From Podospora pseudocomata (lineage: Eukaryota; Ascomycota; Sordariomycetes; Sordariales; Podosporaceae), in assembly GCF_035222375.1 (NCBI RefSeq), contig NW_026946363.1, forward strand, positions 2,170,001 to 2,234,000: 64,000 bases of DNA. The letters run 5' to 3'. Every line of letters begins with the position of its first letter. Positions within the stretch are counted from its first letter, which is position 1. A program made the translations under genes and the position numbers. Of this stretch, positions 33,303-42,851 are shown in pieces. Under the pieces are notes generated by a model that was given only the letters and a program-made list of their open reading frames with translations, had not been told where the DNA came from and did not search any database.

Positions 33303-34635
33303 CTAGATCGTAGCCTTGGAGAGCTTGCTCGCCAACTCGTCCACCTCCTTGTCCTTGAGCTGGACGACTGGCTCCTCCTGAGCCTCCTCGGCCTCCTTGA
33401 TGAGCTTCTCGGCCCGCTCCTCAAGCTCCTCTTCCTCTTCCTCCTCTTCTTCCTCCTCATCAGAATCCAGCTCCTCGAGATCGCTCAGGCTGTCAAGACC
33501 CCAGTCGTCCTCAACGACAATGTCGCCGCCAAACTTCTCCTTGCGCTCCTCCAACAGCTCCTGCAGGAGGATAACCGACTCGTCGTCCTCGGTGAACTTG
33601 TTGCCGTTGAGCTCAATCTTCTTGAGCGCGGGGAGAGCCTCCTTCGCAGCCTCGGCAAGGCTCTTGAGACCAGCGGCGGTGATGTCGTTGTACTGCAGGC
33701 GCAGAATCTCAAGGTTCCTATTCTTGCCCTGAGCGAGGGACTCACCCAAAAGCACACTGCCCTTGGCGCTGAGAAGAGAGTCGCCGACGCCCAACTCGAG
33801 AAGCTCAGTCCAGCCGGGCGCAACCTTGGCCAGAGCCTTGGCGCCCTTCAAGGTGAATGTGTTGTCCTGGAGGTCCAGCACTCTGAGTTCCGAAGTGTGA
33901 CGCAGACCCTCGCTAAGCAGATGCGAAATACCCTCTTGCCGAATGCCGTTCTGAACCATCTTGATTTCCTTGACCTTGTTGTGCAGGCTGAAAGTCTTGG
34001 CCCAGGCGGTCATGCTGCCGTTTTCCAACCGGTTGCGACCGCAGATGACTGTCTCGAGGTCGGGCACATCTTGTCCTTGCTTGCGCGCCTCCTCCTTCTT
34101 TGCGTGGAGCTCCGAGAGCGCATCGGCGATCAGGATACCGGCGTGGGGGCCCAGGCCGTTGTTGTTGAGGTAGAGGTGTTGCAAGGGGACGTGTGCGGCG
34201 AGGAAGGCGACGAGTGGCGCTTGTGTGTTGAGGCCAAAAGCGTTGTCGTTGAGGTTGATGGTGTTGAGCTTGGGGAGGTTCAGGATGGAGGTAAGGAGGG
34301 AGGAAAGGGCCTCTGGGATTTCGTTGAGGAGGCGACCGGTGAAGATATCGGCGAGGTTGGCAACCTGAGTCGCGAGTGGTTAGTTCAGTCACCTGGGGCT
34401 GGCGAGTAAGCAACAAAGGAGGTGAGAGAAGGAGACATACGCGCAATGTTTTCTTGGTCGCAAGCACCTCTCCAAGCAGTTTGCATGCGCCGACACCGAG
34501 TGTGTTACCAAGCAGATGGACCTCCTCGACATCTTCCATGGCGCGAAGATCGGCGATATGGGGCTCCAGGTCCTCGGCCGTGTCCAGCTTCAGACCTTTC
34601 CCCTCGAGGGAGAAGACCTTGGTGGTGGGGGCCAT
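33303..34635 (-). CDS. RNA1: Ran GTPase-activating protein (RanGAP)
   Basis: A cytosolic activator of Ran GTP hydrolysis that keeps RanGTP low outside the nucleus and so drives nuclear transport. Exons 34635-34441 and 34364-33303, junction in phase 0, 418 aa (S. pombe Rna1 386). The crescent of leucine-rich repeats covers about residues 1-345, for example LHLYLNNNGLG-type units HLYLNNNGLGPHAG, VLDLQDNTFTLKGA and ILRLQYNDITAAGL. DIFTGRLLNEIPEAL carries R76, which aligns with the Arg74 region of S. pombe Rna1, and ICGRNRLENGS is the other family signature. A Glu-rich acidic tail (about 360-385) precedes the Lys-containing end, as in all RanGAPs. It is divergent from the zinc-finger gene over 806 bp. 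Confidence 0.96.
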
Positions 34636-35441
34636 GTTTGTATATTGAATCCTGAATCTGACGATGAAGAGCAAAGAATGAAGAACGTGAACTTCAGGTG
34701 GTAGGGTATTGCAAGAGGTGCAAGGTTTGGCTCTATGTCGGGTAAGTCGTAAGGGCACGCGTATCTAGGTGGTGGATGGCTGCAGGAGCGAGTCTTTGCT
34801 TTGGGTGTGGTACATATAAAAACAGCGATGGTGGGGGAGGGGCAGAGGGGTAAACAAGCTGAGAAAAGTCCCTGCGTTCCAGATTGTTTTGGGCGCCAAC
34901 CAAGCAGTGCCAGTGGCAACCATCTGTTGCGTGCGCACCGTGTGCCTGGGAGGTGGCCTTGAGTGACCAGCTGTCAGCCGGCTGCCGGGAGCTCATGTCA
35001 TTCCCGTCACCATCCCCGCCCCTGCGACTTGCATGTCACTGTTGCTGATCGGCGGCAGAGACACGCTCCTGCTGCTGCGGCAGGCAGAGCAGAGCAGAGC
35101 ACGGGTGCTGGCACTCAACCAGCATCCTGCCGTCCATTGAATGTTTTGCGCCGTTCACGATTGTCCCCCCAAACCTAATAATTCTGACTTTTCAACAATT
35201 CTCTTCACTTTTTAATATCCTTCAGCAGAGCCAACGCCACGTATCATTAGACTGCGACGCGGATGAGCTTATATTGCTGAGAATTAACTTATAAAAGGGA
35301 GCACGGAACACCAGGGTATACTTCATCCATATCCATCTCAACACGCCCATAATCAAAATCGCACCCACAACAACCAATCTACCTATCGTCCGATCCATCA
35401 ATATCCCAACTCGCTCTTGCCTTGCCACAGAGCCGATAAAA
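34636..35441. other. Divergent promoter region of RNA1 and the zinc-finger gene
   Basis: 806 bp, no supportable ORF. It is GC-rich in the middle, with a CTGCTG/GCAGAGCAGAGCA repeat near 35069-35101, and AT-richer near 35170-35300. Confidence 0.6.
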
Positions 35442-36555
35442 ATGGCGCGACTGAGCAGCCCGATCGACGACGACTCGGGCTCTCCCCTCTCTTCCATGGA
35501 TTCCACCGACAACGAGTTTCCAGATCGCGACGCCCCCGAAGACATCATGGAGGATGCACCACCAACCAAACGGCTCAAGACGGCCACTGGCTCGGTAGCC
35601 TCGCCAGCATTTCACAAGGAGGCCAGCGTCGACCCAGACATTGATACTGTATCGCAAGTCTCCTCCGACACCGATGGCGACGTGCCAAACTCGCCCATCA
35701 ATGCGCGCCAAGAGGAGGAAGAGTATGCGGAACAGGTCACCATCTGCCATTGGGAGGGCTGCAGGGCTGGCGACCAGGGCAACATGGACAATCTGGTTGA
35801 ACACATCCACAGCGATCATATCGAGACTCGAGCAAAGAAGTATACCTGTGAATGGATTGGATGCACTAGGAAGGGAATGGCCCATGCCAGTGGTTACGCT
35901 CTCAAAGCTCACATGCGAAGTCACACCAGGGAAAAGCCATTTTACTGCTATCTTCCAGGTAGGCTCTGCAAAACAGCTGCTCTGCATCGTGATAATTAGT
36001 ACTAACTACTGCCTCCCAGAGTGTGATCGCGCCTTCACCCGCTCCGACGCCCTGGCCAAGCACATGCGAACAGTCCACCAAACAGAAGACCTCCGACCCT
36101 CAGATCCCGTCTCGAAGGCCCACCAAACCACGGGCAAGTCGAGCAAGAACCTCCGTATCATTCTCAAGACACCACAATCGCACGCTGCCGGCCAGGATGA
36201 CGCGGTAGATGACAGCGATGTTCCCTACGAAGACTCCGAGGACATGCTCACACCCTTGGACGAAGAGCTGTTTAGTCCCGAGGAGATTGCTATGCCACGT
36301 GAGAAGCTATTCCAGCTAACTAAACTTCAGCTAAAGTGGGCCGAGGAAGAAGGGAAGCGGCTCGAGGCTGAGCTCAAGGAAGTCGGTGAACTTTACAAAC
36401 AGGAGTGGCTGGAGAAGGAGGTTCTTCTGGAGCAGGTCATACGGAGCGAGAAGGACTGGTTTGCTCGTAAACAGGCAGTGTTGTCGGGAGAGGCGGACGT
36501 GGTGTTGACGGCTCCTGAAGCCGCCGCAAATTCTGTCGAGGATGCGCAAAACTAG
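35442..36555 (+). CDS. C2H2 zinc-finger protein, possibly Iec1-like (INO80-associated)
   Basis: Probable nuclear DNA-binding protein. Exons 35442-35958 and 36020-36555, with a strong CTAAC branch site before the acceptor; 350 aa to the TAG at 36553. An acidic/Ser-rich N-terminus precedes three C2H2 fingers at about 102-126 (CHWEGC), 136-161 (CEWIGC ... HMRSH) and 169-192 (CYLPEC ... HMRTVH). The intron splits the third finger. A Lys-rich region, an acidic patch and a coiled coil (about 277-325, with KEVGELYKQEWLEKEVLLEQ) follow. The finger layout plus coiled coil recalls Iec1-type fungal proteins, which I hold only moderately. The frame continues unbroken past the stop into two further fingers; see the next entry. 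The annotated end may therefore be wrong. Confidence 0.85.
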
Positions 36556-37029
36556 TCTACGGGCGCTCAAGATCAGCTTTTGGACGCGTCTTCTGTACCT
36601 TTGGATATCCAAGGACCCCCTTCTTCCGACAATGCTTCGGATCAATCCCCTTCTTCCAACAACGCCTCAAATCAATATGTACATTTGACTTTTCGATCCT
36701 GCGATGTCAGCGAGCCGTATTTGGCCACCGCTGAAAACACTGCTGAGGCTGAAGTCGTCTGTTTGAAGCTGCGCATACCTTTTTTCGCCGCGCCTTACGT
36801 ATGTCGATTCAAGAACTGTGAGAGGTCTGAAACGCCTTACATCAGTTATCGAGGTCTCCATAGTCACTACTCATGGGTGCACAAGTCCAAAGATGCAGGC
36901 GGCAATCCTATTTCACAGTCTGTTACTTGTCCGGTGAAAACTTGCCCCCGGTCTGAGGAGGCGATCAAAACCATGGATTACCTTTGGATTCATCTCGAGA
37001 AGCGGCACAATGTTTCGTACCCCGCCTGA
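36556..37029 (+). other. In-frame coding extension with twin zinc fingers after a TAG
   Basis: 157 sense codons follow the TAG at 36553-36555 in the same frame and end at TGA 37027-37029. Two fingers are plain: CRFKNC...HYSWVH and CPVKTC...HLEKRH, both spaced C-x4-C-x15-H-x4-H. The only in-frame ATG lies inside the second finger (TMDYLW), so this cannot be a separate gene with an ordinary start. It must be reached by splicing out the stop, by readthrough, or be the tail of a gene truncated by a nonsense change. A possible intron is 36467-36571 (GTAAAC donor, CAAG acceptor), which restores the frame; a second is 36499-36555. Both have one weak splice site. Confidence 0.7.
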
Positions 37030-37515
37030 CGGTTCGACTGGGGATGGGAAATGTGGTCCGGGACAAGCGTTGTAGATAGAGTCACTTGACAAGATAAAAT
37101 CAAATGCTTCTTGGGCATCTCTTAAGAGGCATATCAATGCATATTTAGCGCCTGTTTGCTATCTTTCAAGGCCCATTGACTATCTTTATGAGTGCGTGTG
37201 TGTGTTGAGTGTTTGAAGGTCTAGCTATTAACTATCCTATGCCTGCTAACAATCCTCAAAGGCCTGCTTGATTTTCTTTGCAGGTTTAAATGATTACTTT
37301 TCAAAAAAACCCGTGGGCTGGCTACCTATCTTTAAAGGTCCCTATTTCCCCGTGGCATTATCTCTATTTTCTTCTGTCGATGACATGCGAGAGCATTATA
37401 GACTATAACCACAAAACATGCCATTTTACACCTCTTATGACACACACACACACACACGCAAGGTTTTTTTTCTATGTCCAATGTCCAACCCTTTCCTCGT
37501 CCTCATCCTGAGGCC
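37030..37515. other. Convergent 3' flank
   Basis: 486 bp, AT-richer, with a short CA run at 37440-37456 and no supportable ORF. Confidence 0.65.
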
Positions 37516-38121
37516 TCAACCCGACTTCTTCTTCTTCTTCCTATCCGCCTCTTTATTCCTGAAAGGCCACCCGCTGGTAGCCTTATCCGCCCCGGTCCGC
37601 CTGCTCAGTCTTTTCCCATCTCCGAATAGGAGAACGTAGAGCCCTACGCAAGCGAGGAAACTGCTTGCTAGACAGCCCAAGAGGTGGATCGGTTGGGAGG
37701 TGCGGGGGGTGGTGTACCGGGTGTAGGAGTATACCCCCGTGGCGGAGTGGTATAGTGTTGTGATGAGGACTGCGGCGGAGGAGTAAGGGGATGGGGAAGG
37801 GCTCAAGGCGAGGAGGCCGGAGAGGGCGAGGAGGAGGGCGGCGAGGGTTAGGTTTGTTAGGGCGAGGGTGCGGGCGAGGTAGGTTGAGACGAGATCGGAA
37901 GAGGAGGGGGGGTAGTAGTTTGGGGGCGTGAGGAGGGTTGTTGTTAAAGAGGGCCAGAGGAGAAGGGGGAGTGATTGGAGGAGGAGGTAGAGGAGGGTGG
38001 TGAGGTGGAGGAAGGTGGTTGACTTGGGGGGCATTGGGTTAGTTTGTGTGATGGTTTATAATTGTAGGGGGGGGTTGGTGACGGGGGAACTTACGTCCAT
38101 TTCGGAGGGTGGGGTGTCCAT
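37516..38121 (-). CDS. Small four-span membrane protein with dilysine tail
   Basis: I recognise no family. The spliced model, exons 38121-38095 and 38022-37516, gives 177 aa; the 72-nt intron has a GTAAGT donor, a CTAAC branch and a CCAAG acceptor. Starting instead at the internal ATG at 38034 would give a 172-aa protein beginning MPPKSTTF; the splice signals make the first model more likely. Hydrophobic segments at about 10-38, 53-77, 85-108 and 117-140 predict four membrane spans. The very basic C-terminus RKKKKKSG places Lys at positions -3 and -4, a KKXX-type ER-retrieval signal if the tail is cytosolic. It lies divergent from NAR1 over 585 bp. Confidence 0.65.
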
Positions 38122-38706
38122 TTTGGCCGTTCTTCGAAATGGTTTCAGAACAAAAGAATTGTATGTGAGAATTAGACTGTGAAAGTGAGTTCCTTGTATC
38201 GTAGTGTTGAAGCTCTACATAATGTGTCTAAGTACCCTTGTATCCTCCGCTACGTCATATCGCAAATGGCACCCCAGTGATTGGCACAGTGCGCGACGCC
38301 GAGGAGACGGGCGGGGCTCCTGGCGGGTAGCGGGGCGCCCGCTCAACCGCCACCAGGGGAGCCGATGTCGCATTTTCGCAGTTTTGGTTTGGAGCAAGCG
38401 CATTTCAAAGCAAAAGAGTCACTGAATTTACAAATTGTGCATCTCCGGGAGTGGGCTTGAGATAGGAATTTGGGGATTATCTTGGCTCTGGGTGTTCGCT
38501 GTCTTCTTTTAGACTCAGCTCTCTTTCTTTCCAATCTATACTGGAGCTACACTGAAGTCAACTGGAGGCATTGCTTGCGACAAGATCTATTCACGACGAC
38601 ACCTTTGACATCTGATCGTGGGGTAAACAGCCCCTCCATCGATCGGCCCCTCGACAACCACACCTCGAGTCCAAGCTCTTTTTTACTTCCACAGCCGGCC
38701 GTCACA
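38122..38706. other. Divergent promoter region of the membrane-protein gene and NAR1
   Basis: 585 bp. An open frame from 38470 runs into the NAR1 frame, but I read it as leader, because the family start lies at 38707. Confidence 0.65.
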
Positions 38707-40482
38707 ATGTCAGCCATCCTCTCTGCCGACGACCTGAACGATTTCATATCCCCCGGCGTCGCTTGTATAAAACCGATCGAAACCCTTCCCACCGCGCCAC
38801 CACCACAAGCTTCCGAATCCCTCGAATTCGAAGTCATCCTCGACGGTCAGCAACCCTCTGCTTCACAACCCGCCGGCCCCGCGCAAATATCCCTCACCGA
38901 CTGCCTAGCCTGCTCAGGCTGCGTAACCTCGGCCGAAGCCGTCCTCGTCTCCCTCCAATCCCACAATGAAGTCCTCTCCCTGCTGGACTCAGCCCCCAGC
39001 CTCGCCCTCTCCCAAGATGGCACCACCATAACCACCAACCTCGACGGAAACCCTTCCTCCAAACTCTTCGTCTGCTCTGTATCCCCCCAAGTCCTCGCCT
39101 CCCTCGCCGCCGCGATAGGAAACAACACCACCCAATCCCAAGCAGCAAACATGATCACCCACCTCCTCTCCAACCCCTCCCTCGGCCTCCCCTCAGGCGG
39201 CAGACACAACAACGGCTTCACCTACATCGTCTCCACCAACCGCGCCCGCGAAGCCTCCCTAGTCCTAGGCGCCGACGAAGTCATCTCCTCCTCCTCCAAC
39301 GACATCAAAAAACCAGTCCTAACCTCCAGCTGCCCAGGCTGGGTCTGCTACGCCGAAAAGACCCACCCCTACGTCCTCCCCTACCTCTCAAAAGTCAAAT
39401 CCCCCCAGGCCCTCACCGGCACCCTCCTCAAAACAACCCTCTCCAAAACCCTCAACATCTCCCCAGACAGGATATGGCACCTCTCCATAATGCCCTGCTT
39501 CGACAAGAAGCTCGAGGCCAGCCGGGAAGAGCTCACCGATGCCGTCTGGAACAACACCTCCAACAACCCAGCCACAGCCACAACTCAAAAAGGAATCAGA
39601 GACGTCGACTGCGTAATCACCACCAAAGAAATCCTCATGCTCGCCGAATCACGCAACATCAATTTCTTCTCTCTACCTACAACCCCCCTCCCCCAGACCA
39701 CGCCCTTCCCTCACAAAACCATGGGCGATTTCCTTTTGCCTTTTTCCGCCCCGGGGAAGAAAAACGAACAGCAATCCCTTTCTGCGGGCACCTCCGGTGG
39801 AAATCTTCATTACATCCTCCACACCCTCCTCTCCCAAAACCCCGGTTCAACTTTGACCACCACCCGAGGCCGCAACGCCGACGTAATAGAGTACTCGATT
39901 CTCTCCTCCTCGGGGGAACAAATCTTCAAAGCCGCCCGCTACTACGGCTTCCGCAACATCCAAAACCTCGTTCGGAAGCTCAAGCCCGCCAGACCTCCCC
40001 GCATGCCTGGAGGAAAACCGTTTGGTTCAGCTCGACGACCTGGAAAGGCCGCGGGAGCCAGCAACGCGCTGGATTTCTCCTATGTCGAGGTGATGGCGTG
40101 TCCGGGGGGTTGCACCAACGGTGGTGGACAGCTCAAGGTGGACGACCCGATTGTCCTCGAGAGGATGGGTTTTGGTGGGACCGAAAACAAACCTGGGCCG
40201 CAGGAGCAAAAGGCTTGGTTGGAGGTGGTGGATGAGGCGTACTTTTCTGGTGATGATGAGGAGACATCATCATCTGAAAGGACATATGATGGCCTCGTGG
40301 TGGCTGGGATATCACCCGGTTATGTTCGGGATGTGCTGAGGGTGTGGTCGGAGCTGACGTCGGTGCCGGTGGAGAAGTTGGCGTATACCACCTTTCGGGA
40401 GGTGGTTAGTGATGTGGGAAAGACGCAGACTGACACTGAACGGGTGGTTCAGTTGGCGGGGAAGATTGGTGGTGGTTGGTAG
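38707..40482 (+). CDS. NAR1: Cytosolic Fe-S assembly factor Nar1
   Basis: An iron-only-hydrogenase-like protein that bridges the early Cfd1-Nbp35 scaffold to the CIA targeting complex. Single exon, 591 aa. The start at 38707 gives MSAILSADDLNDFISPGVAC, the family beginning; the frame is open upstream to 38470, so ORF length alone would mislead. N-terminal [4Fe-4S] ligands are C20 and C66, C69, C72 (DCLACSGC). The H-cluster-like site is built by SSCPGWVCYAEK, MPCFDKKLEASR and VMACPGGCTNGGGQ. A low-complexity Ser/Thr/Asn-rich loop (about 275-295, NNTSNNPATATTQKG) interrupts the middle domain. The protein ends in GGGW; a terminal Trp is typical of CIA clients and adaptors, and the residues before it here are Gly rather than acidic. 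Convergent with the SUZ-domain gene over only 120 bp. Confidence 0.96.
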   Translation: MSAILSADDLNDFISPGVACIKPIETLPTAPPPQASESLEFEVILDGQQPSASQPAGPAQISLTDCLACSGCVTSAEAVLVSLQSHNEVLSLLDSAPSLALSQDGTTITTNLDGNPSSKLFVCSVSPQVLASLAAAIGNNTTQSQAANMITHLLSNPSLGLPSGGRHNNGFTYIVSTNRAREASLVLGADEVISSSSNDIKKPVLTSSCPGWVCYAEKTHPYVLPYLSKVKSPQALTGTLLKTTLSKTLNISPDRIWHLSIMPCFDKKLEASREELTDAVWNNTSNNPATATTQKGIRDVDCVITTKEILMLAESRNINFFSLPTTPLPQTTPFPHKTMGDFLLPFSAPGKKNEQQSLSAGTSGGNLHYILHTLLSQNPGSTLTTTRGRNADVIEYSILSSSGEQIFKAARYYGFRNIQNLVRKLKPARPPRMPGGKPFGSARRPGKAAGASNALDFSYVEVMACPGGCTNGGGQLKVDDPIVLERMGFGGTENKPGPQEQKAWLEVVDEAYFSGDDEETSSSERTYDGLVVAGISPGYVRDVLRVWSELTSVPVEKLAYTTFREVVSDVGKTQTDTERVVQLAGKIGGGW

Positions 40483-40602
40483 AGTAGCACACTGGTACCT
40501 TGTACAGCGGTAGTTGGAGACAATTTCTGTTTTTGGGATACAGATCATATAGAATGATACCGTGTAGCGTCAATGCATTCTAGTCATGAAAGAATGGAAA
40601 GA

Positions 40603-41512
40603 TCAGCCGTTGGTTGCGCCTCGCTTGGCGAAACCGAAACCTCCTCTTCCGCTGCCGTCTGGACCTCTTGGTTGACGGGTGATTTGGTCTTCTTCACGGG
40701 GTGTGTGAGAGCGGCTGGGCTGTTGAGAGGAGGAGGGACCGCCGCCTCGTCGGTTGGGTGGTTTGGGGGAGTATTCCGCGTCGAAGAGCTCCCTCGACGG
40801 TGGTTCAGTTGTCTGCTGCTGAGGTTGCCGGTTGGTATTCCGCCCATTGATGCTGCCCCTCCCGTTCCCTTCCCTCCCCCTGCCCCTCCCACCACCACCC
40901 CGTCCTCTATGTCCTCCTCCCCTACCATCATTCCCGGCCTGCGGGGGCGTCACCGTCCCTGGGGATGACTGCCCAGAGGAAGGGTTTGAGTCCCCAAAGA
41001 TCTTTGCTCTTTGTTCTTGATACCGGCGCTGCTTTTCCTCTAGTTCTCTCCTCTGGCGCTCCTTGCGCTCTTGGGGGGTTTCGGGCTTTTGGGCGGCCGT
41101 GTCGGGGTCTTCGTCGTCGAAGTCGTCGGGCTGGGTGATGGTGAGTTGTTCGAGACCGGTGGCTGGATCGCGGACGAGGGTTTTCTGGGGGATTGGGCGG
41201 CGGGAAAGGAGCTGGATGGGGGGTTTGAAGGGGGTGGAGAGGGGGATTGGGTTTGTGATGGGGAGGTAGGGGGTTGGTTCTGGGGCTTCACTATATGGTG
41301 TTAGTGATGGGGGAATGGTTTGGATGTTGAGGGACGTACGCTGACTCCCATAACCTGCGCTGCTCCTCTAGGTGTTTCGCGCGACGCTCGGCTTTGGAGA
41401 GGGGCGCTGGTGGTGGTGGTGAGGGTTCGGCCGGGGTTTTGGAGAGGCGGTCGGCTTGGGGGGCCCAGTCGTCGTCCCAGGCGTCGGGGATGGGGGTTCG
41501 GTTTTTGGACAT
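40603..41512 (-). CDS. SUZ-domain protein (RNA-associated)
   Basis: Exons 41512-41340 and 41290-40603 give 286 aa; the GCT codon is split. The N-terminus (TPIPDAWDDDW) has an acidic Trp motif and a Lys/Arg coil (SKAERRAKHLEEQRRLWE). The SUZ domain lies at about 75-160: QLLSRRPIPQKTL, an acidic linker (PDDFDDEDPD), then KQRRYQEQRAKIFGDS. The C-terminal third is RGG-rich (GRGGGGRGRGREGNGRG), and the end (TRQPRGPDGSGRGGFGF) resembles a SUZ-C motif. SUZ proteins bind RNA and often localise with RNP complexes; the substrate here is unknown. Divergent from the 104-aa gene over 440 bp. Confidence 0.85.
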
Positions 41513-41952
41513 GGTTGAATTGTGGTTTGTGTGTGTTTGCTGGTTTGAGAGCTAAGTTGTTCAATTCACGAAATCGGTCCAATATCTGGGAGGAGGGGGA
41601 GAAATCATGAACTTGCAATTGAAAATGGAGCCTCGGTCGAGCGACAACCCGCCCTCCCCCCGCCCCCCAGCACAATAGCAGGGATCCCTGAACCCGTAGG
41701 GCTCCGCCGCTGTTGAAGGCAGGTGCACGGACCATGGGTGACAGGCTTGGCAGGGCAGGTAGGGTAGGGAGTTGAATGACATGCTCCTCTGGCCTTCACC
41801 TTCTTCTCTTGGAGTTGGAAAAAGGTACATTTTCGAAATTACATATCAAAGTCGTTCCTCCTCACCAGTTTGATACGAGCCTGCTGTGTCAGTATCGGAA
41901 GGGACCTGCGTTCAGTCTAGTTTCGGTTCGAAATTCAATACAAAAGTCAGCC
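41513..41952. other. Divergent promoter of the SUZ-domain gene and a small gene
   Basis: 440 bp with no independent ORF; an open frame runs into the small gene from 41776 but begins upstream of a more plausible start at 41953. Confidence 0.6.
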
Positions 41953-42344
41953 ATGTCCACCGATTTGACCATGTCCGACTTGCCGGACCTCAGCACACCC
42001 CCAATCCAGACTTCTCAGCATCAACATCAGCACACCCCGGCCGGGAAGCCGCTGGCGTCGTGGAATACACCCAAGTTCAGGGAGGAGTATGAGAATGCCA
42101 GAGCTCGGCTTCAGCATGGTGATTTCAGCTGTTGTAAGTCATGGATTGTTTCGAAATTCAAATCTTGAGAAGCTGAAGCTGGGACCTATCAATACTGATT
42201 CCAACGTCAGCTGCTCTCCCTGATCCGCTTTCTCCTCGTCCAGCCATAGCAACCCATAGTCGGTTTGATCCCCAGACGGAGGAGAGGCTGAAGGGTATTC
42301 TCAGAGCTGCAAAGGAGTCTGTTCAGGGTGGTGGTAGTTCATGA
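41953..42344 (+). CDS. Small protein of 104 aa, function unknown
   Basis: Exons 41953-42133 and 42211-42344; GTAAGT donor and GTCAG acceptor; phases agree. The N-terminus is Ser/Thr/Pro/His-rich (MSTDLTMSDLPDLSTPP, then HQHQH). The middle (LASWNTPKFREEYENARARL) is a likely helix with alternating charges, and the end (RFDPQTEERLKGILRAAKES) is a second amphipathic helix. There is no signal peptide or membrane span. The splice junction joining two coherent helices, and a stop soon after, favour a real gene. I do not recognise the family and give no function. Confidence 0.7.
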
Positions 42345-42829
42345 TATCTATGAGATGGCTTGATGTGGGAAAGGGGAAATATTCAAGAAGTTTTGTGCGG
42401 TGGTGAGAGGGATATTGAAGTTCATGGCTATGTTATGATGATTTGAAGATTTGGGAATTGTTATAGAATGAAGGGAATGAACAACTCTGCCCATGATAAT
42501 AAAAACTAATATGAAGGCATGTATGTTTACCTCATTCAATGATTATGAGTCTTCCCACCCCGGTCACTACGAATGATTATGATAGTCTGATGACTATGGT
42601 GTAGCTACCACTCTACCACTTTATGAAATTGGCAAGATGTGTGGCGTAGGTGGAAAGACATGACGGAATCCGAGACATGTGGCTCTGAATGACATGGGTT
42701 CAGTTTGGAATCTCGATTCTCTTTTTCTGCTAAAGGCAAGCCAAGACACTCCGAGGGTTTGGTTACACCGGCCCTTTTTGAGTTTGTGTACACCCGAGAC
42801 AGAAAAGGGGGGTTGTTTGCGAAGCTGAA

Positions 42830-42851
42830 GGGTTTGTAAAGATACAAACCC
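42830..42851 (+). repeat. Perfect 9-bp hairpin
   Basis: GGGTTTGTA-AAGA-TACAAACCC is a perfect inverted repeat with a 4-nt loop. On the minus strand, the DNA just before it (GAGTGGTAGCG near 42881-42891) looks like a tRNA A-box, but no tRNA fold closes. Confidence 0.6.

Noticed and set aside
33072-34409. 445-codon plus-strand ORF with Leu-rich translation
   Set aside because: It is the mirror of the RanGAP leucine-rich repeats on the minus strand; Leu-rich antisense is expected there.
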